From JBGNFV01 sp049645705 (GTDB lineage: Bacteria; Bacteroidota; Bacteroidia; Cytophagales; Cyclobacteriaceae), in assembly GCA_049645705.1 (NCBI GenBank), contig JBARUK010000032.1, forward strand, positions 1-64,000: DNA of 64,000 nucleotides, written 5' to 3'. The notes under the pieces were generated by a model, which made no database searches, was not told the DNA's origin, and saw nothing but the letters and a program-made list of their open reading frames with translations. Both the position numbers and the translations under genes were made by a program. How positions within the stretch are numbered: the stretch's first letter is position 1; every line of letters begins with the position of its first letter. Positions 1-8,488 of this stretch are shown here, piece by piece.

Positions 1-45
1 ACTATCTTTTCGCTAATTGACACAACTCAAGATATCACATCTTGG

Positions 46-77
46 AAAGCGGAGGTAGTAATGCCTTCGCTTTTTTT
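46..77 (+). terminator. Rho-independent terminator
   Basis: A 9-bp stem (AAGCGGAGG pairing with CCTTCGCTT, one G-T wobble) is followed by seven T. It would end a + strand gene lying before the window. Confidence 0.6.
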
Positions 78-90
78 ATAGCCAACATCA

Positions 91-122
91 AAAAAAAAGA
101 GACTGCCTTTTGAGACAGCCTC
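91..122 (-). terminator. Rho-independent terminator of the small RiPP gene
   Basis: Read on the minus strand, a 10-bp stem (GAGGCTGTCT with AGGCAGTCTC, including wobble pairs) is followed by a run of T. It lies 22 bases after the stop of the precursor at 145-291. Confidence 0.7.
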
Positions 123-144
123 TTTGTTTTTCGTGCTGCTTATG

Positions 145-291
145 TTACGCAAAACCCATATCGGCCGGGCACTGCGTACACGTCTCTGGTATACAGGAGG
201 GATTATCATCTCCACCACGCACCATGATCTTATCAGTAGTGGCAAAGCTTGATACCTGTAGTTCGTCTAGTGAGAGTTTAGTCTTTTTCAT
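145..291 (-). CDS. GG-leader RiPP precursor peptide (lanthipeptide-like)
   Basis: This 48-residue peptide was read directly from the minus strand and is too short for usual gene finders. It begins MKKTKLSLDELQVSSFATT, the leader pattern of Bacteroidota GG-type natural product precursors (Lys-rich start, LSL..L.V.SF.T), and reaches a Gly-Gly at residues 26-27. The remaining 21 residues hold Cys33, Cys38 and Cys41 with several Ser and Thr, a typical substrate for lanthionine or other Cys-based modification. A terminator follows directly, so it is probably a single-gene unit. No modifying enzyme lies close by. The leader match to the other precursors in this window is strong; the chemistry of the product is inference. 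Confidence 0.75.
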   Translation of the reverse strand: MKKTKLSLDELQVSSFATTDKIMVRGGDDNPSCIPETCTQCPADMGFA

Positions 292-553
292 ATGCGATTA
301 TATTAATTTGTTTATGATTTAATATAGCGAATTTTTAGCAGACTGTATTTACACCTCCACCCCACTGCCGCAAGTTATATCCCGTAGCAAGCAGGTAGTG
401 AATACGGTTACTAGTACCATAATGCAGGCAACTGACGAAGCCCGGGATTGATCATAGCTGTCATACTATAAGATGTTGTCGATAATGTCCGGTTAAAGGC
501 ATTAATGACCCACTCCTCCTGCACAAATCATATGCGCAGAGGGACTATACCAT
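292..553. other. Intergenic stretch, nothing recognised
   Basis: About 260 bases between the RiPP precursor and the terminator of the next gene. No convincing ORF, leader remnant or hairpin was found apart from the flanking terminators. It should include the promoter of the 145-291 gene. Confidence 0.4.
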
Positions 554-581
554 AAAAGCCCTGCAGTCTGGCAGGGCTTTT
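554..581 (-). terminator. Rho-independent terminator
   Basis: AAAAGCCCTGC and GCAGGGCTTTT form a perfect 11-bp stem around a 6-base loop, 20 bases after the stop of the minus-strand gene 602-2146. The sequence is symmetrical and could act in both directions. Confidence 0.75.
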
Positions 582-601
582 CAAAATTGGATTAAAGAGT
601 C

Positions 602-2146
602 TTATTTAGTCAGGATCATACGGCGGGTATCTACCTCCTGGCCGTTAGCGATAAGGGTGTAGATGTACATACCGGCTTCCAGCGACCGGCCCTCTATCAC
701 TACTTCACCGCTTCCGGATCTGAGGTTATCAAAGGTCATGATCTGTTCGCCACTCATATTATATACGATCAGCGTAGCATTGCTATTAGCGGGCAGCTCA
801 TAGGCTATGCGTGTTTCGGCGCTGAAAGGATTGGGCGTATTACCGAAGACTTTGGCGCTACTCTCAAATGAGTTGTTGGTATTACTGCTGCCTTCCATCT
901 CTTCCAGTCTCCTGCGCAGCTCGGCCGTTTCTGCTTCCATTTCCGTTATACGTTGCTGCATAGTAGCATTAGCAGAGCGGTTACCGTCTAGTTCCTTTAT
1001 GGCCTCTACTATATAGGGTATCATAGAAATATAATCTACGGCCAGATAATCTATACTTTCTATTCTCTTTCCGCCTTCACCCGTTGCGTCGTCACTTTCC
1101 AGCCTGTATTTTACATCTCTAACCAGATCGGGAAACACTGCCTGGATATCCTGTGCAATGAATCCGTGCTTTTGACCCTGTGGCAGGTTCAGGAAAGCCA
1201 CATCACTATCCTGTCTGAATGTGTAATCATAAGTATTAAGCGACCTGAAGCGGTCCAATGCGCTACTGCTTGGTTTAGCTTTTGTGGATATTACTTTCAG
1301 ATTTCCGTCACTTATTACAGAAAACGATCCGTTTACCTGCACGTCACCGTTAAAGAATCCGGCAAATGCATTGGCGCCGCTGGCACGGGCGAGTATACCA
1401 TAGTTATTAGTAGTACCACCCGAAGCACGGGTCTCTATACCGATAACAGTAGATGCTGAACCCGATGCCCGACTAAGAATGCCCCAGTTAGTCCTGGTTC
1501 CTCTCCTGGTACGGGCAAACAGGCCGATATTAAAGGATTTTGATTCGGCATCCACGTCTATCACCTGACCCCTCCATCCATTAAAGTTCTCGTATCCATA
1601 TACGTACAGTTCATAAAAATTAGTGCTTACACCACCGGGATTAGTCCCCAGGAAGAGGTTTCCGCGGGCATCCCACCGTCCGTAGGTACGCTTGATGTCG
1701 TCACTGCCAACAAAGTTAAAGCGAAGTTCCGACCCTGAAGAGGTAGCTGTGTTCAGATTATCAGTCCAGGTGATGGTGGGCTGGTTATTATTATCCGATC
1801 CGGTAAGCAGCCCCAGCGGCCCGTCCTGGGTACGAATACCGTAGAAGGGTAACGTACCGGTGGGCCCTTTACCAATACTGGTCCACTCGCTGCTGGCGCT
1901 GGTTACCAGGCCAAATGTACCGGAAGATCGCTGCCCGAAATTTTGGTTAACATAGAGCTTAAGCGCCGGACCGGGAGGTGCTGCAGGTATAGAATTAATG
2001 CCTACAGCTACCGGGCCTAATCGTGAGGCCAGTTCATTATTTAAAAATGCGGAAGTACCTGTCCATTGGGCAGTGGCAACAGATGAAACGCCGATTAATG
2101 CCACAGACATAGCTGTAGCCTTAAGAAGGGTAAACAACTTTTTCAT
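602..2146 (-). CDS. T9SS-exported protein with S74 chaperone (tail-fibre type) domain
   Basis: 514 residues with three parts. Residues 1-26 are a signal peptide ending in ATA-Q. The middle resembles tail-fibre-like repeat sequence and leads into an intramolecular chaperone of endosialidase (peptidase S74) domain at about 278-395 (SDGNLK start, GFIAQDIQAVFPDLV core). A short coiled coil rich in Glu and Arg follows (about 395-425). The last 80 residues are a type IX secretion sorting domain (NTPNPF..ETRIAYELP, ending YTLIANGQEVDTRRMILTK). S74 domains help trimeric beta-helical fibres fold and then often cut themselves off; here the product should be exported and anchored at the cell surface. 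The ligand is unknown. It is monocistronic with its own terminator. Confidence 0.85.
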   Translation of the reverse strand: MKKLFTLLKATAMSVALIGVSSVATAQWTGTSAFLNNELASRLGPVAVGINSIPAAPPGPALKLYVNQNFGQRSSGTFGLVTSASSEWTSIGKGPTGTLPFYGIRTQDGPLGLLTGSDNNNQPTITWTDNLNTATSSGSELRFNFVGSDDIKRTYGRWDARGNLFLGTNPGGVSTNFYELYVYGYENFNGWRGQVIDVDAESKSFNIGLFARTRRGTRTNWGILSRASGSASTVIGIETRASGGTTNNYGILARASGANAFAGFFNGDVQVNGSFSVISDGNLKVISTKAKPSSSALDRFRSLNTYDYTFRQDSDVAFLNLPQGQKHGFIAQDIQAVFPDLVRDVKYRLESDDATGEGGKRIESIDYLAVDYISMIPYIVEAIKELDGNRSANATMQQRITEMEAETAELRRRLEEMEGSSNTNNSFESSAKVFGNTPNPFSAETRIAYELPANSNATLIVYNMSGEQIMTFDNLRSGSGEVVIEGRSLEAGMYIYTLIANGQEVDTRRMILTK

Positions 2147-2514
2147 AGGTATATATTATATTTAGTTTATAGATGCTTGGTCAGAACATCGTATTCCCAG
2201 GGTGGTAGTAGCAGGGACATCCATAACTCAGATGGAAGATAATGCGCAGGAAATAGATCGTATAATTGGGGAACAGAACCCTTTTTAGAATGTTTTTAGG
2301 AAATATGCATATTGTAGTTGACCAAAAAGCTTTATGCAGTCTATGAAAAGCAATATTTTATACGGAAATGGCGCCCAATATAACTCTGGCTGCATAGATC
2401 AGGTTATAAGCACCACGAATAACGCCTTATAGCACTTAAAATTAATTTTAATTAGAAAATAAATATTATATGTTCAAACAGTATTCTTTATACCAACTAT
2501 TTAGTCACTAATAC
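2147..2514. other. Divergent intergenic region
   Basis: About 370 AT-rich bases between two divergent genes, which must contain both promoters. No ORF, repeat or strong hairpin was identified. Confidence 0.4.
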
Positions 2515-3627
2515 ATGACCTACAGGGAAATAGAAACGCTACCGGCATTAGCCGAGTTGCTTAATAGTAACGACCCCATAGACCACATCGCCTTTCAAAA
2601 CCTGAACTTCTATGAGGTGGAAGAGCTGGCAAAAACAAAGACATTTTCAGAATGCCTCTTTATGGGCTGTGACATTCCTGACTCTATCATTCATGATGTA
2701 GAAGACAGCTCCATCATCTTCCCCAAGATGGCGATGCCTTTTAACCTCTATCCCAGTCACCTGTACACACGTGATACACTCTTCGAAGGGTATACCACCG
2801 GACGGCCGGACACCTACAATGCCTGCCCGGATAAGCTCATCTATGATTACTACCTGAACACGGGCAAGGAAGCTGAGAACATAAAGGACACACTGGCGCG
2901 CCGCCTCCACGACCACTCCATTACCGATGCGCTCTATGACTTCCTGGAGCAATTTGATGAGCGTAAGATCGTAGCCATCATGGGCGGGCACAATATGCTG
3001 CGCTCGGCAGAGGCATACGAGGCCATGGTGATGGTGAGCAAGAAGCTTACGGAAGAGGGCTACCTGATGGTATCGGGCGGAGGCCCTGGTGCCATGGAGG
3101 CCACGCACGTAGGTGCCTACTTTGCCGGTAAAGACAGGGGCCGCGTGCGGGAAGCGCTGGACATACTAAAGCAGGCCCCCTCTTATAAGGATACGCTGTG
3201 GCTGGACAAGGCCTTTGAGGTGATGGGTGAGCACGGGCCGTCGCCCTTCTACAGTGTGGGCATACCTACCTGGCTGTACGGTCATGAGCCGCCAAACCCT
3301 TTTGCCAGCCACATAGCCAAGTACTTTGCCAACAGCGTGCGGGAAGACGGACTGCTCACGATAGCCAAGGGAGGCATCATCTATGCACCCGGCAGCGCCG
3401 GTACCATGCAGGAGATATTCCAGGACACCACCCAAAACCACTACAAGAGCTTTGGCTATGCCAGCCCCATGGTGTTTTTTGATAGTGACTACTGGACAAA
3501 GAACCGGCCGGTGTACCCGCTGCTAAAGTCACTGGCAGAGCAGGAAAAGCTGCATAATATGATCCTGTCCCTGACTGACACACCGGAACAGGTGCTGGAA
3601 GAGATCAGAAAGTTTACCCGCGTGTAG
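2515..3627 (+). CDS. LOG-family (Rossmann-fold) protein
   Basis: 370 residues. The glycine-rich SGGGPGAMEATHVGA motif near residues 186-200 and PGSAGTMQEIFQD near 292 are the two signatures of the LOG / TIGR00730 family. Some members are phosphoribohydrolases that release cytokinins or nucleobases from nucleoside monophosphates; others bind nucleotides without a known role. The second motif differs from the usual PGGxGTxxE by Gly-to-Ser and Gly-to-Ala changes, but the catalytic Glu and the first motif's Glu are kept. The protein is about 180 residues longer than the minimal family because of an N-terminal extension of unknown function, as seen in larger bacterial members. It stands alone between its neighbours. 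Family assignment is firm; the substrate cannot be read. Confidence 0.75.
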   Translation: MTYREIETLPALAELLNSNDPIDHIAFQNLNFYEVEELAKTKTFSECLFMGCDIPDSIIHDVEDSSIIFPKMAMPFNLYPSHLYTRDTLFEGYTTGRPDTYNACPDKLIYDYYLNTGKEAENIKDTLARRLHDHSITDALYDFLEQFDERKIVAIMGGHNMLRSAEAYEAMVMVSKKLTEEGYLMVSGGGPGAMEATHVGAYFAGKDRGRVREALDILKQAPSYKDTLWLDKAFEVMGEHGPSPFYSVGIPTWLYGHEPPNPFASHIAKYFANSVREDGLLTIAKGGIIYAPGSAGTMQEIFQDTTQNHYKSFGYASPMVFFDSDYWTKNRPVYPLLKSLAEQEKLHNMILSLTDTPEQVLEEIRKFTRV

Positions 3628-3875
3628 GAAGATCCACACGAGTACCTACCTGTAAAAATACAATTTAGCGCCACTTTCATGACAACAGCTAATCCATAGG
3701 AAATACCTGCTTTAGGTACAGGATACGTATAGGAGAGTAACAGGGTCACCGGACTATGAGCGGAAGACGAGCGGGTTTACAAGAGAAAAACAGCCCGATC
3801 CGGGAAAATAACCGGCATGTGACCGCATGGCAAAAATACAATTTTTTACCTTTAAGAAAAGAGAAATTAAAGCTG

Positions 3876-4424
3876 ATGAAGCCCCGGGGACTGGACGTAC
3901 TGATAGCCGAGATAGACCGGCAGCAACTGTGGGAGGAGGATATCTGCCTGGCCCGGAACGAGTTCGTGGCCACGCCGGGGGACGTGAATACAAACCTGTA
4001 CCTGGTGCTGGAGGGTACCCTGCGGATGTACATACAAGATGATGCTTCGGAGCACATCGTACGATTTGGCTACCAGCACAACCTGGTAGGTGTGCTGGAC
4101 TGCCTGATGACGGGGCGGCCCACGCAGCTATACATGCAGGCACTCAAAAAGACGCGCCTGAAACCAATACGAGCTGAAGCGTTTGACAAACTGGTGCACA
4201 GTACCCCTGCCCTGAGTGAGCAATACGAACTGATACTGAAGAACCTGGTGCACCAGCAGATGGAGCGGGAAATGGATCTGCTGACGGCCTCCCCGCAGGA
4301 GCGCTACCGCCGGGTACTGGCCCGCAGCCCGCAGCTGTTTAATGAAGTGCCGCACCGCCACATAGCCTCTTACCTGCGCATGACACCGGAGACACTGAGC
4401 CGCGTGAAGAAGGAGGTGGAATGA
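3876..4424 (+). CDS. Crp/Fnr-type cyclic-nucleotide-binding regulator
   Basis: About 182 residues from the Met at 3876; an open frame extends upstream to 3756, but that start would add 40 residues with no match to the family, so the inner start is preferred. An N-terminal cNMP-binding fold shows the pattern LYLVLEGTLRMYIQDD, and the C-terminal helix-turn-helix ends in HRHIASYLRMTPETLSRVKK. These are typical of the small Crp-like regulators that are very common in Bacteroidota. The ligand and targets are unknown. The gene ends just before the convergent membrane protein gene at 4432, with only a few bases between the two stops. Confidence 0.8.
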   Translation: MKPRGLDVLIAEIDRQQLWEEDICLARNEFVATPGDVNTNLYLVLEGTLRMYIQDDASEHIVRFGYQHNLVGVLDCLMTGRPTQLYMQALKKTRLKPIRAEAFDKLVHSTPALSEQYELILKNLVHQQMEREMDLLTASPQERYRRVLARSPQLFNEVPHRHIASYLRMTPETLSRVKKEVE

Positions 4425-4431
4425 TGTTCCG

Positions 4432-4890
4432 TCAGGCCGGGTCTTTTTCTTCTATCGTATAGGCACCCAGTACATTGGCCGGTGGTATAGCAGCAGGGTA
4501 GCTTTGCTGCAATAGTGTAATCAGTTCCTGATTGTTCTTGAGGCGCTTATGCTCTATCGTATACTCCTTATCATCTCTCAGCAGCAGTATGATCTCCCGG
4601 CTTTTTACATGCACGCCCTTTATGTCTGACCTGTCGATAACGGTGGCACTCCTTTTACTGTACCGGATCGTAAGCGTTTCGTCGGTAACGATGACACGAA
4701 ATCGTCTGAGCAATTTAACGCCAATAAACAGCCATGCCAATACTAACAAACCGTAAAGTACCCTAAACTCCTGATTAGAATTATATAGAAAATTTACCCC
4801 ATAGGTCCCTATCGTAATGACTACCAATATAGAGGTGATGATAAAGTATTTGGGAGATGGGGTATACGTTTTACTGTTGCTTTCCGACAT
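4432..4890 (-). CDS. Small two-helix membrane protein with PH-like domain
   Basis: 152 residues from the Met at 4890 (an upstream Met at 4908 adds six residues). Two hydrophobic segments near the N terminus (roughly residues 16-35 and 45-60) are followed by about 90 soluble residues with alternating beta strands (RVIVTDETLTIRY, IILLLRDDKEYTI), the arrangement of bacterial PH-like membrane proteins. Function unknown. Convergent with the Crp-like gene. Confidence 0.6.
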   Translation of the reverse strand: MSESNSKTYTPSPKYFIITSILVVITIGTYGVNFLYNSNQEFRVLYGLLVLAWLFIGVKLLRRFRVIVTDETLTIRYSKRSATVIDRSDIKGVHVKSREIILLLRDDKEYTIEHKRLKNNQELITLLQQSYPAAIPPANVLGAYTIEEKDPA

Positions 4891-5007
4891 GGCTATACTG
4901 TTAACCAAAAATACAAATTTCCGTGCAAAACACAGCGCAACTATTCACCGGACATAACCTACCTGTAATCTACAGAAAACGTAAAACCTTAATTCAGATC
5001 AATGTTT

Positions 5008-5032
5008 TTGGCGGGTGTGCTTACGACCTTTG
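5008..5032 (+). promoter_or_regulatory. Possible Bacteroidota-type promoter
   Basis: TTG at 5008-5010 and GACCTTTG at 5025-5032 approximate the -33 and -7 boxes of this phylum, 17 bases before the start codon of the DinB-like gene. The spacing is somewhat short. Confidence 0.35.
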
Positions 5033-5048
5033 TTGAAAACAATAGGCC

Positions 5049-5618
5049 ATGAAGATCGACAGCCACGTACTACTAGCCGAACTGACAACGCTTGTAAACC
5101 AGCACCTGCAAAAGGCGGAAGAACTGCTAAGCCTGCCGGAAGACACCCTGAACCAAATGCCCGGCCCTAAAAGCTGGAGTACGCTGGAATGCCTGGAGCA
5201 CATGAACCTGTACGGTGACTACTACATTCCTGAGATGCGCCGCCGGATAGAGCAGAGCAGGCACTCCCCTGCCCCATCCTACCAGCCTGGCTGGTTCGGC
5301 AACTGGTTTGCCAATATGATGCAGCCTAAAGAGAAGCTGAATAAGATGAAGACCTTTAAAAGTAAAGACCCCTCCGGTAGTGAACTGGATAAGCGGGTGG
5401 TGGAGCGCTTTATAGATCAGCAGAAGGAGCTACTGACAGTACTAAAGCAGGCAGACAATGCAAACCTGGGCCAGGTGAGAGTGCCTATGACCATACCCTT
5501 CATTAAAGTAAAACTAGGAGATACGCTGCGCTTTGTGATAAACCACAATGAACGGCATATGAGGCAGATAGACCGGGCACTCAAAAGTCTGACATGTACA
5601 TATGTGGAGACGGCTTAG
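5049..5618 (+). CDS. DinB-family metal-binding protein
   Basis: 189 residues forming a four-helix bundle of the DinB / DUF664 type. The likely metal ligands are the His in ECLEHMN (about residue 57) and two His in NHNERHMRQ near residue 168. Members include thiol-dependent S-transferases and many proteins of unknown role; SOS induction is not implied. A SWSTLECLEH pattern and a C-terminal His pair match Bacteroidota members. It is a single-gene unit. Confidence 0.75.
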   Translation: MKIDSHVLLAELTTLVNQHLQKAEELLSLPEDTLNQMPGPKSWSTLECLEHMNLYGDYYIPEMRRRIEQSRHSPAPSYQPGWFGNWFANMMQPKEKLNKMKTFKSKDPSGSELDKRVVERFIDQQKELLTVLKQADNANLGQVRVPMTIPFIKVKLGDTLRFVINHNERHMRQIDRALKSLTCTYVETA

Positions 5619-5930
5619 ATAGTAGGCATAGCTTCCTTAGGCATAATCCATCAGGATGTCTGAAGCTCATATATTTTTAGTGTTTTGCGGGTCTACCTCC
5701 TGTAACTTCACTTCAGATAGAATAATTACCTGAATAGTACTTATGCTCAATTTGAAGAAAGTGATTATATAGCCAAGGATATCATTTCGGTAAGAAACAA
5801 TAAACCTGGACATCCTTGTCGTTCGTATTAAACATTACTATAAGCTTATTAGTATTTTTATAGGTAGTACATGGATTCGTTTAACACATGTGGACTACTA
5901 TAAATTAATTATAACTAAACAGATATATTT
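5619..5930. other. AT-rich intergenic region
   Basis: About 310 AT-rich bases upstream of the small Cys-tailed protein. No ORF or clear hairpin seen; probably its promoter and leader. Confidence 0.35.
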
Positions 5931-6293
5931 ATGAGTTTCAATTCAGATATAGGTGAAATGATAAATCCTGGTAAAGCTAATAAATGGACAAAAGATTGGA
6001 AAGAGAAACACGCGGATGGGACAGAATCTGTCTTTTTCGGTAAGGAGAATATTCAAACTCTTCTTGCAACACCTGGCGCTACTGGAATTCGTATTCATTT
6101 TGCTATAAATGATGAAGGTAAAGAAACGCTGATCCTGATCCCTGCGGATAAAAATGGTAATAATATCATTCTCTCTGGCAAAGGAAATCGATCTAATAAA
6201 AATAACTTGACTGATTTATCCGATGTAGAGGATGCAAGTGCTTCAATATTAAATGGCGGAGCGGGTTGCCCACCTAAATGTAATTTTAATTGA
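5931..6293 (+). CDS. Small hypothetical protein with Gly-Gly Cys-Pro tail
   Basis: 120 residues without signal peptide or membrane segment. The body (residues 1-105) has a small globular look with IRIHFAINDEGKETLILIP, similar to short hypothetical proteins common in Bacteroidota. The end is striking: LNGGAGCPPKCNFN, a Gly-Gly followed by a Cys-Pro-Pro-Lys-Cys tail. Two RiPP precursors near 44.4-45.1 kb end in closely related CPPKNC and CPPIQC segments. It might therefore be a modified peptide carried on a long folded leader, but it could also be an ordinary protein with a metal-binding tail. It lies directly upstream of a decayed RiPP precursor. Confidence 0.6.
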   Translation: MSFNSDIGEMINPGKANKWTKDWKEKHADGTESVFFGKENIQTLLATPGATGIRIHFAINDEGKETLILIPADKNGNNIILSGKGNRSNKNNLTDLSDVEDASASILNGGAGCPPKCNFN

Positions 6294-6380
6294 TCCTACT
6301 TACGAGACGTAAATACCAGAAAAATAAGAATTCTAAAATTGGTGATTTATTTGCCTTAGTTTAGTTCTAATACTTTATAG

Positions 6381-6569
6381 AAACTAAACGATGAATTACT
6401 AATTAAAAAACTGAAAGTAAGCTCCTTTGTCACTAATCTGGAGAATGTAAAAGGCAGAACAACGCTGACATAGACTGGCAATGATTGCCTTTCTGCTAAT
6501 ACATTTTGCGACTACGAAGCATGTAAACTTCGTCCCGACGACAATGAGCCAGGTTGCAATCTGCGCCTA
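6381..6569 (+). pseudogene. Decayed GG-leader RiPP precursor
   Basis: The frame from 6381 reads KLNDELLIKKLKVSSFVTN then LENVKGRTTLT, stop (TAG at 6471), then continues in the same frame into a Cys-rich stretch with Cys at the codons following 6480 (TGNDCLSANTFCDYEAC, then KLRPDDNEPGC). The leader is of the LKVxSFVTxLxxxxVKGG type used by pinensin-like lanthipeptide precursors. The start codon is lost (TAG stands where ATG would be), the second Gly of GG is Arg, and a stop divides leader from core. It is a pseudogene unless the stop is an assembly error. Confidence 0.6.
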
Positions 6570-6579
6570 ACCATATCAA

Positions 6580-6608
6580 AAGCGGACACATGGCAGGTCC
6601 GCTTGTTT
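6580..6608 (+). terminator. Rho-independent terminator
   Basis: AAGCGGAC and GTCCGCTT form an 8-bp stem followed by GTTTT. It sits after the decayed precursor and probably once ended it. Confidence 0.55.
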
Positions 6609-6822
6609 TCAATACCTATCATACTTCCTTTCCTTCAGTTATTCCCTTTTCTACCCTGTTTTACTATTAGTAGAAAGCATACTCCTGCTTCTCTTACTGA
6701 TGCCAGCCTTAGAAAGCCATGAACCATTTATTGAAAATAATTTCACCTTCGGGAACTTTTTGGCATTGTAGTTGATACAACCTCTGCATCTACATTCACG
6801 AAAACATCCTGAACCGATGAAC

Positions 6823-7857
6823 ATGAAAAATTTCTTTAGAACCGTCTCTCTTATTGTATTTTCTATTGCCTTTTTTTCCTGTGAGAAATACGTGCCGGAG
6901 CACCCGGAAAGCTGGACCCGCGCGGCAGACTATTACGAGCGTTCAAACAGTGTAGTGCTCAATGCCTATGCTGAGGATGAATTATTAACCACAGTAACAG
7001 CCGACTCTTATACCACTGCTTCACCATCTTATCGATTCGTATATACTACAGGATCCCATATAACGGACCTATACCGCTATTCCCGCTTGCCTATTACAGA
7101 AGATCTCATTGTCTTTCCTCAGGCAGAGGCCATTCGTATACACGATAGAAAAAGTGAATCCGGTTGTCATATTGAAATGCATATGAAAGATTATGACCCG
7201 AGTTTCACCCGGTTTGCCAGACCGATGACATACGAGCAGGAGATATTTCTGGCCAATGACAACCTGCAGGTCCTGGTGCCCTACCACTACCTGAACGGCG
7301 GTGAAAGCACCAAAATGCTACTAATAAACCTCTCTATAGAAAGTAGTGCTGCCACCGGCGAAAGAAAGCTGAAAATAGACAATACAAGGATAACTGCCGT
7401 TATAGAAAATTACTCCTCTTTATCCGTAGTCGGAGATAATTTCATAGTAAATATGGCAGATCATGCTTTTACTATGGATGGCAGCGGTGAAATGGTCGCC
7501 ATCCTACACCGTAGAACATTGGATCAGGTAATAGCACGTGACGGCGTACACTTCGCGTATTCTGACAGAACCGGTGAACTGTTTATGAGTCAAAATGAAG
7601 GCATAAGCTGGAATCTGCTTTCTGTACAGGAACACCTTCAGGGCAAGCGTTTTGTTGAAATAAACAGCCAACTGCTGGCCTATGAAGCTAGTAAGATCTA
7701 TCGTGTGGATGAAGTGAACGATCAGTGGGAATTGGTAGAGCTTGATACTGATGGCCTGAGCAACAAAACCATCACGGACCTGGAGCTGGTAAATGATAAC
7801 CTGATAGCTACCACCTACTTGGGCGTATACAGGATCGCCCTCGATAAGATACTATAA
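6823..7857 (+). CDS. Lipoprotein of unknown function
   Basis: 344 residues from the Met at 6823, chosen because it directly begins a lipoprotein signal (MKNFFRTVSLIVFSIAFFSC, lipobox FFSC); a further upstream Met would bury it. The mature protein is mostly beta strands with repeated short WD-like stretches (FMSQNEGISWNLLS, SKIYRVDEVNDQWELVEL), suggesting a beta-propeller or beta-sandwich. No enzyme motif was recognised. It is followed by its own terminator and stands alone. Confidence 0.7.
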   Translation: MKNFFRTVSLIVFSIAFFSCEKYVPEHPESWTRAADYYERSNSVVLNAYAEDELLTTVTADSYTTASPSYRFVYTTGSHITDLYRYSRLPITEDLIVFPQAEAIRIHDRKSESGCHIEMHMKDYDPSFTRFARPMTYEQEIFLANDNLQVLVPYHYLNGGESTKMLLINLSIESSAATGERKLKIDNTRITAVIENYSSLSVVGDNFIVNMADHAFTMDGSGEMVAILHRRTLDQVIARDGVHFAYSDRTGELFMSQNEGISWNLLSVQEHLQGKRFVEINSQLLAYEASKIYRVDEVNDQWELVELDTDGLSNKTITDLELVNDNLIATTYLGVYRIALDKIL

Positions 7858-7882
7858 CATTTATTTGATGTAACCCAACTCT

Positions 7883-7914
7883 AAAGCATCTCCCCGTCAG
7901 GAGGTGCTTTTTTT
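7883..7914 (+). terminator. Rho-independent terminator
   Basis: AAAGCATCTCC pairs with GGAGGTGCTTT across a 6-base loop and is followed by seven T, 26 bases after the lipoprotein stop. Confidence 0.8.
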
Positions 7915-8026
7915 AATTATAGCTGTACATAGCTTCATACTCGTTTACATTATAGTCAGAGCAACCGGCAACTACATTCCAGGCGAAACATATTCTAATA
8001 AAGAAAAACTACAGGCGTTAAGATTT

Positions 8027-8084
8027 GAATGATTTTTCATTCATTAACACTCAATTTATATCTTTTTGACTGATTTTTCATTCA
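8027..8084 (+). promoter_or_regulatory. hipBA operator-like repeats (upstream)
   Basis: A perfect 6-bp inverted repeat GAATGA-tttt-TCATTC lies at 8027-8042, and a second copy of its right half (TGATTTTTCATTCA) at 8071-8084. HipB-type antitoxins bind such inverted repeats upstream of their own operon. The same motif recurs after the operon at 9814-9874. Confidence 0.55.
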
Positions 8085-8146
8085 ATTTCGTATCTGTTTT
8101 GATACCTTTACGTTAACATAGATAGTGCAAATGAAGTATAGACAGA

Positions 8147-8488
8147 ATGAGCAGCCTATCCTACACCACAGCCAGCGATAAAAGACTGGAGCAGTACATC
8201 GGGGATTTTATAAAGCACCACCGGTTGCAGCAAAACCGCTCACAGCAGGAGGTAGCAGATGCAGCCGGTCTCAGCCGCTCTACCCTTAGCTTATTGGAAC
8301 GAGGCGAAGCGGGCAATATAGAAACCCTCATACGGATACTGCGTGTGCTTGATCAGCTTCATATATTTTCAACCTTTGAGGTAAACGAACCTATAAGCCC
8401 CATAGCCCTGGCCAAAATGCAGGAAGCCAAGAGAGAGCGGGCAAGAAAATCGGGCAGTAAGAAAGACGATCACATATCAGACTGGTAA
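8147..8488 (+). CDS. hipB: HipB-like antitoxin (XRE helix-turn-helix)
   Basis: 113 residues. A classic XRE helix-turn-helix spans about 28-80 (SQQEVADAAGLSRSTLSLLE), followed by a basic C-terminal tail rich in Lys and Arg. It overlaps the start of the next gene by one base (TAATG), the usual antitoxin-toxin arrangement. It should repress the operon through the TTTTTCATTCA motifs and neutralise the HipA-like kinase. Confidence 0.8.
   Translation: MSSLSYTTASDKRLEQYIGDFIKHHRLQQNRSQQEVADAAGLSRSTLSLLERGEAGNIETLIRILRVLDQLHIFSTFEVNEPISPIALAKMQEAKRERARKSGSKKDDHISDW

Noticed and set aside
3756..4143. Extra ORFs overlapping the Crp-like gene, and its upstream Met at 3756
   Set aside because: The added N-terminal 40 residues do not fit the family; the opposite-strand frames have no motif.
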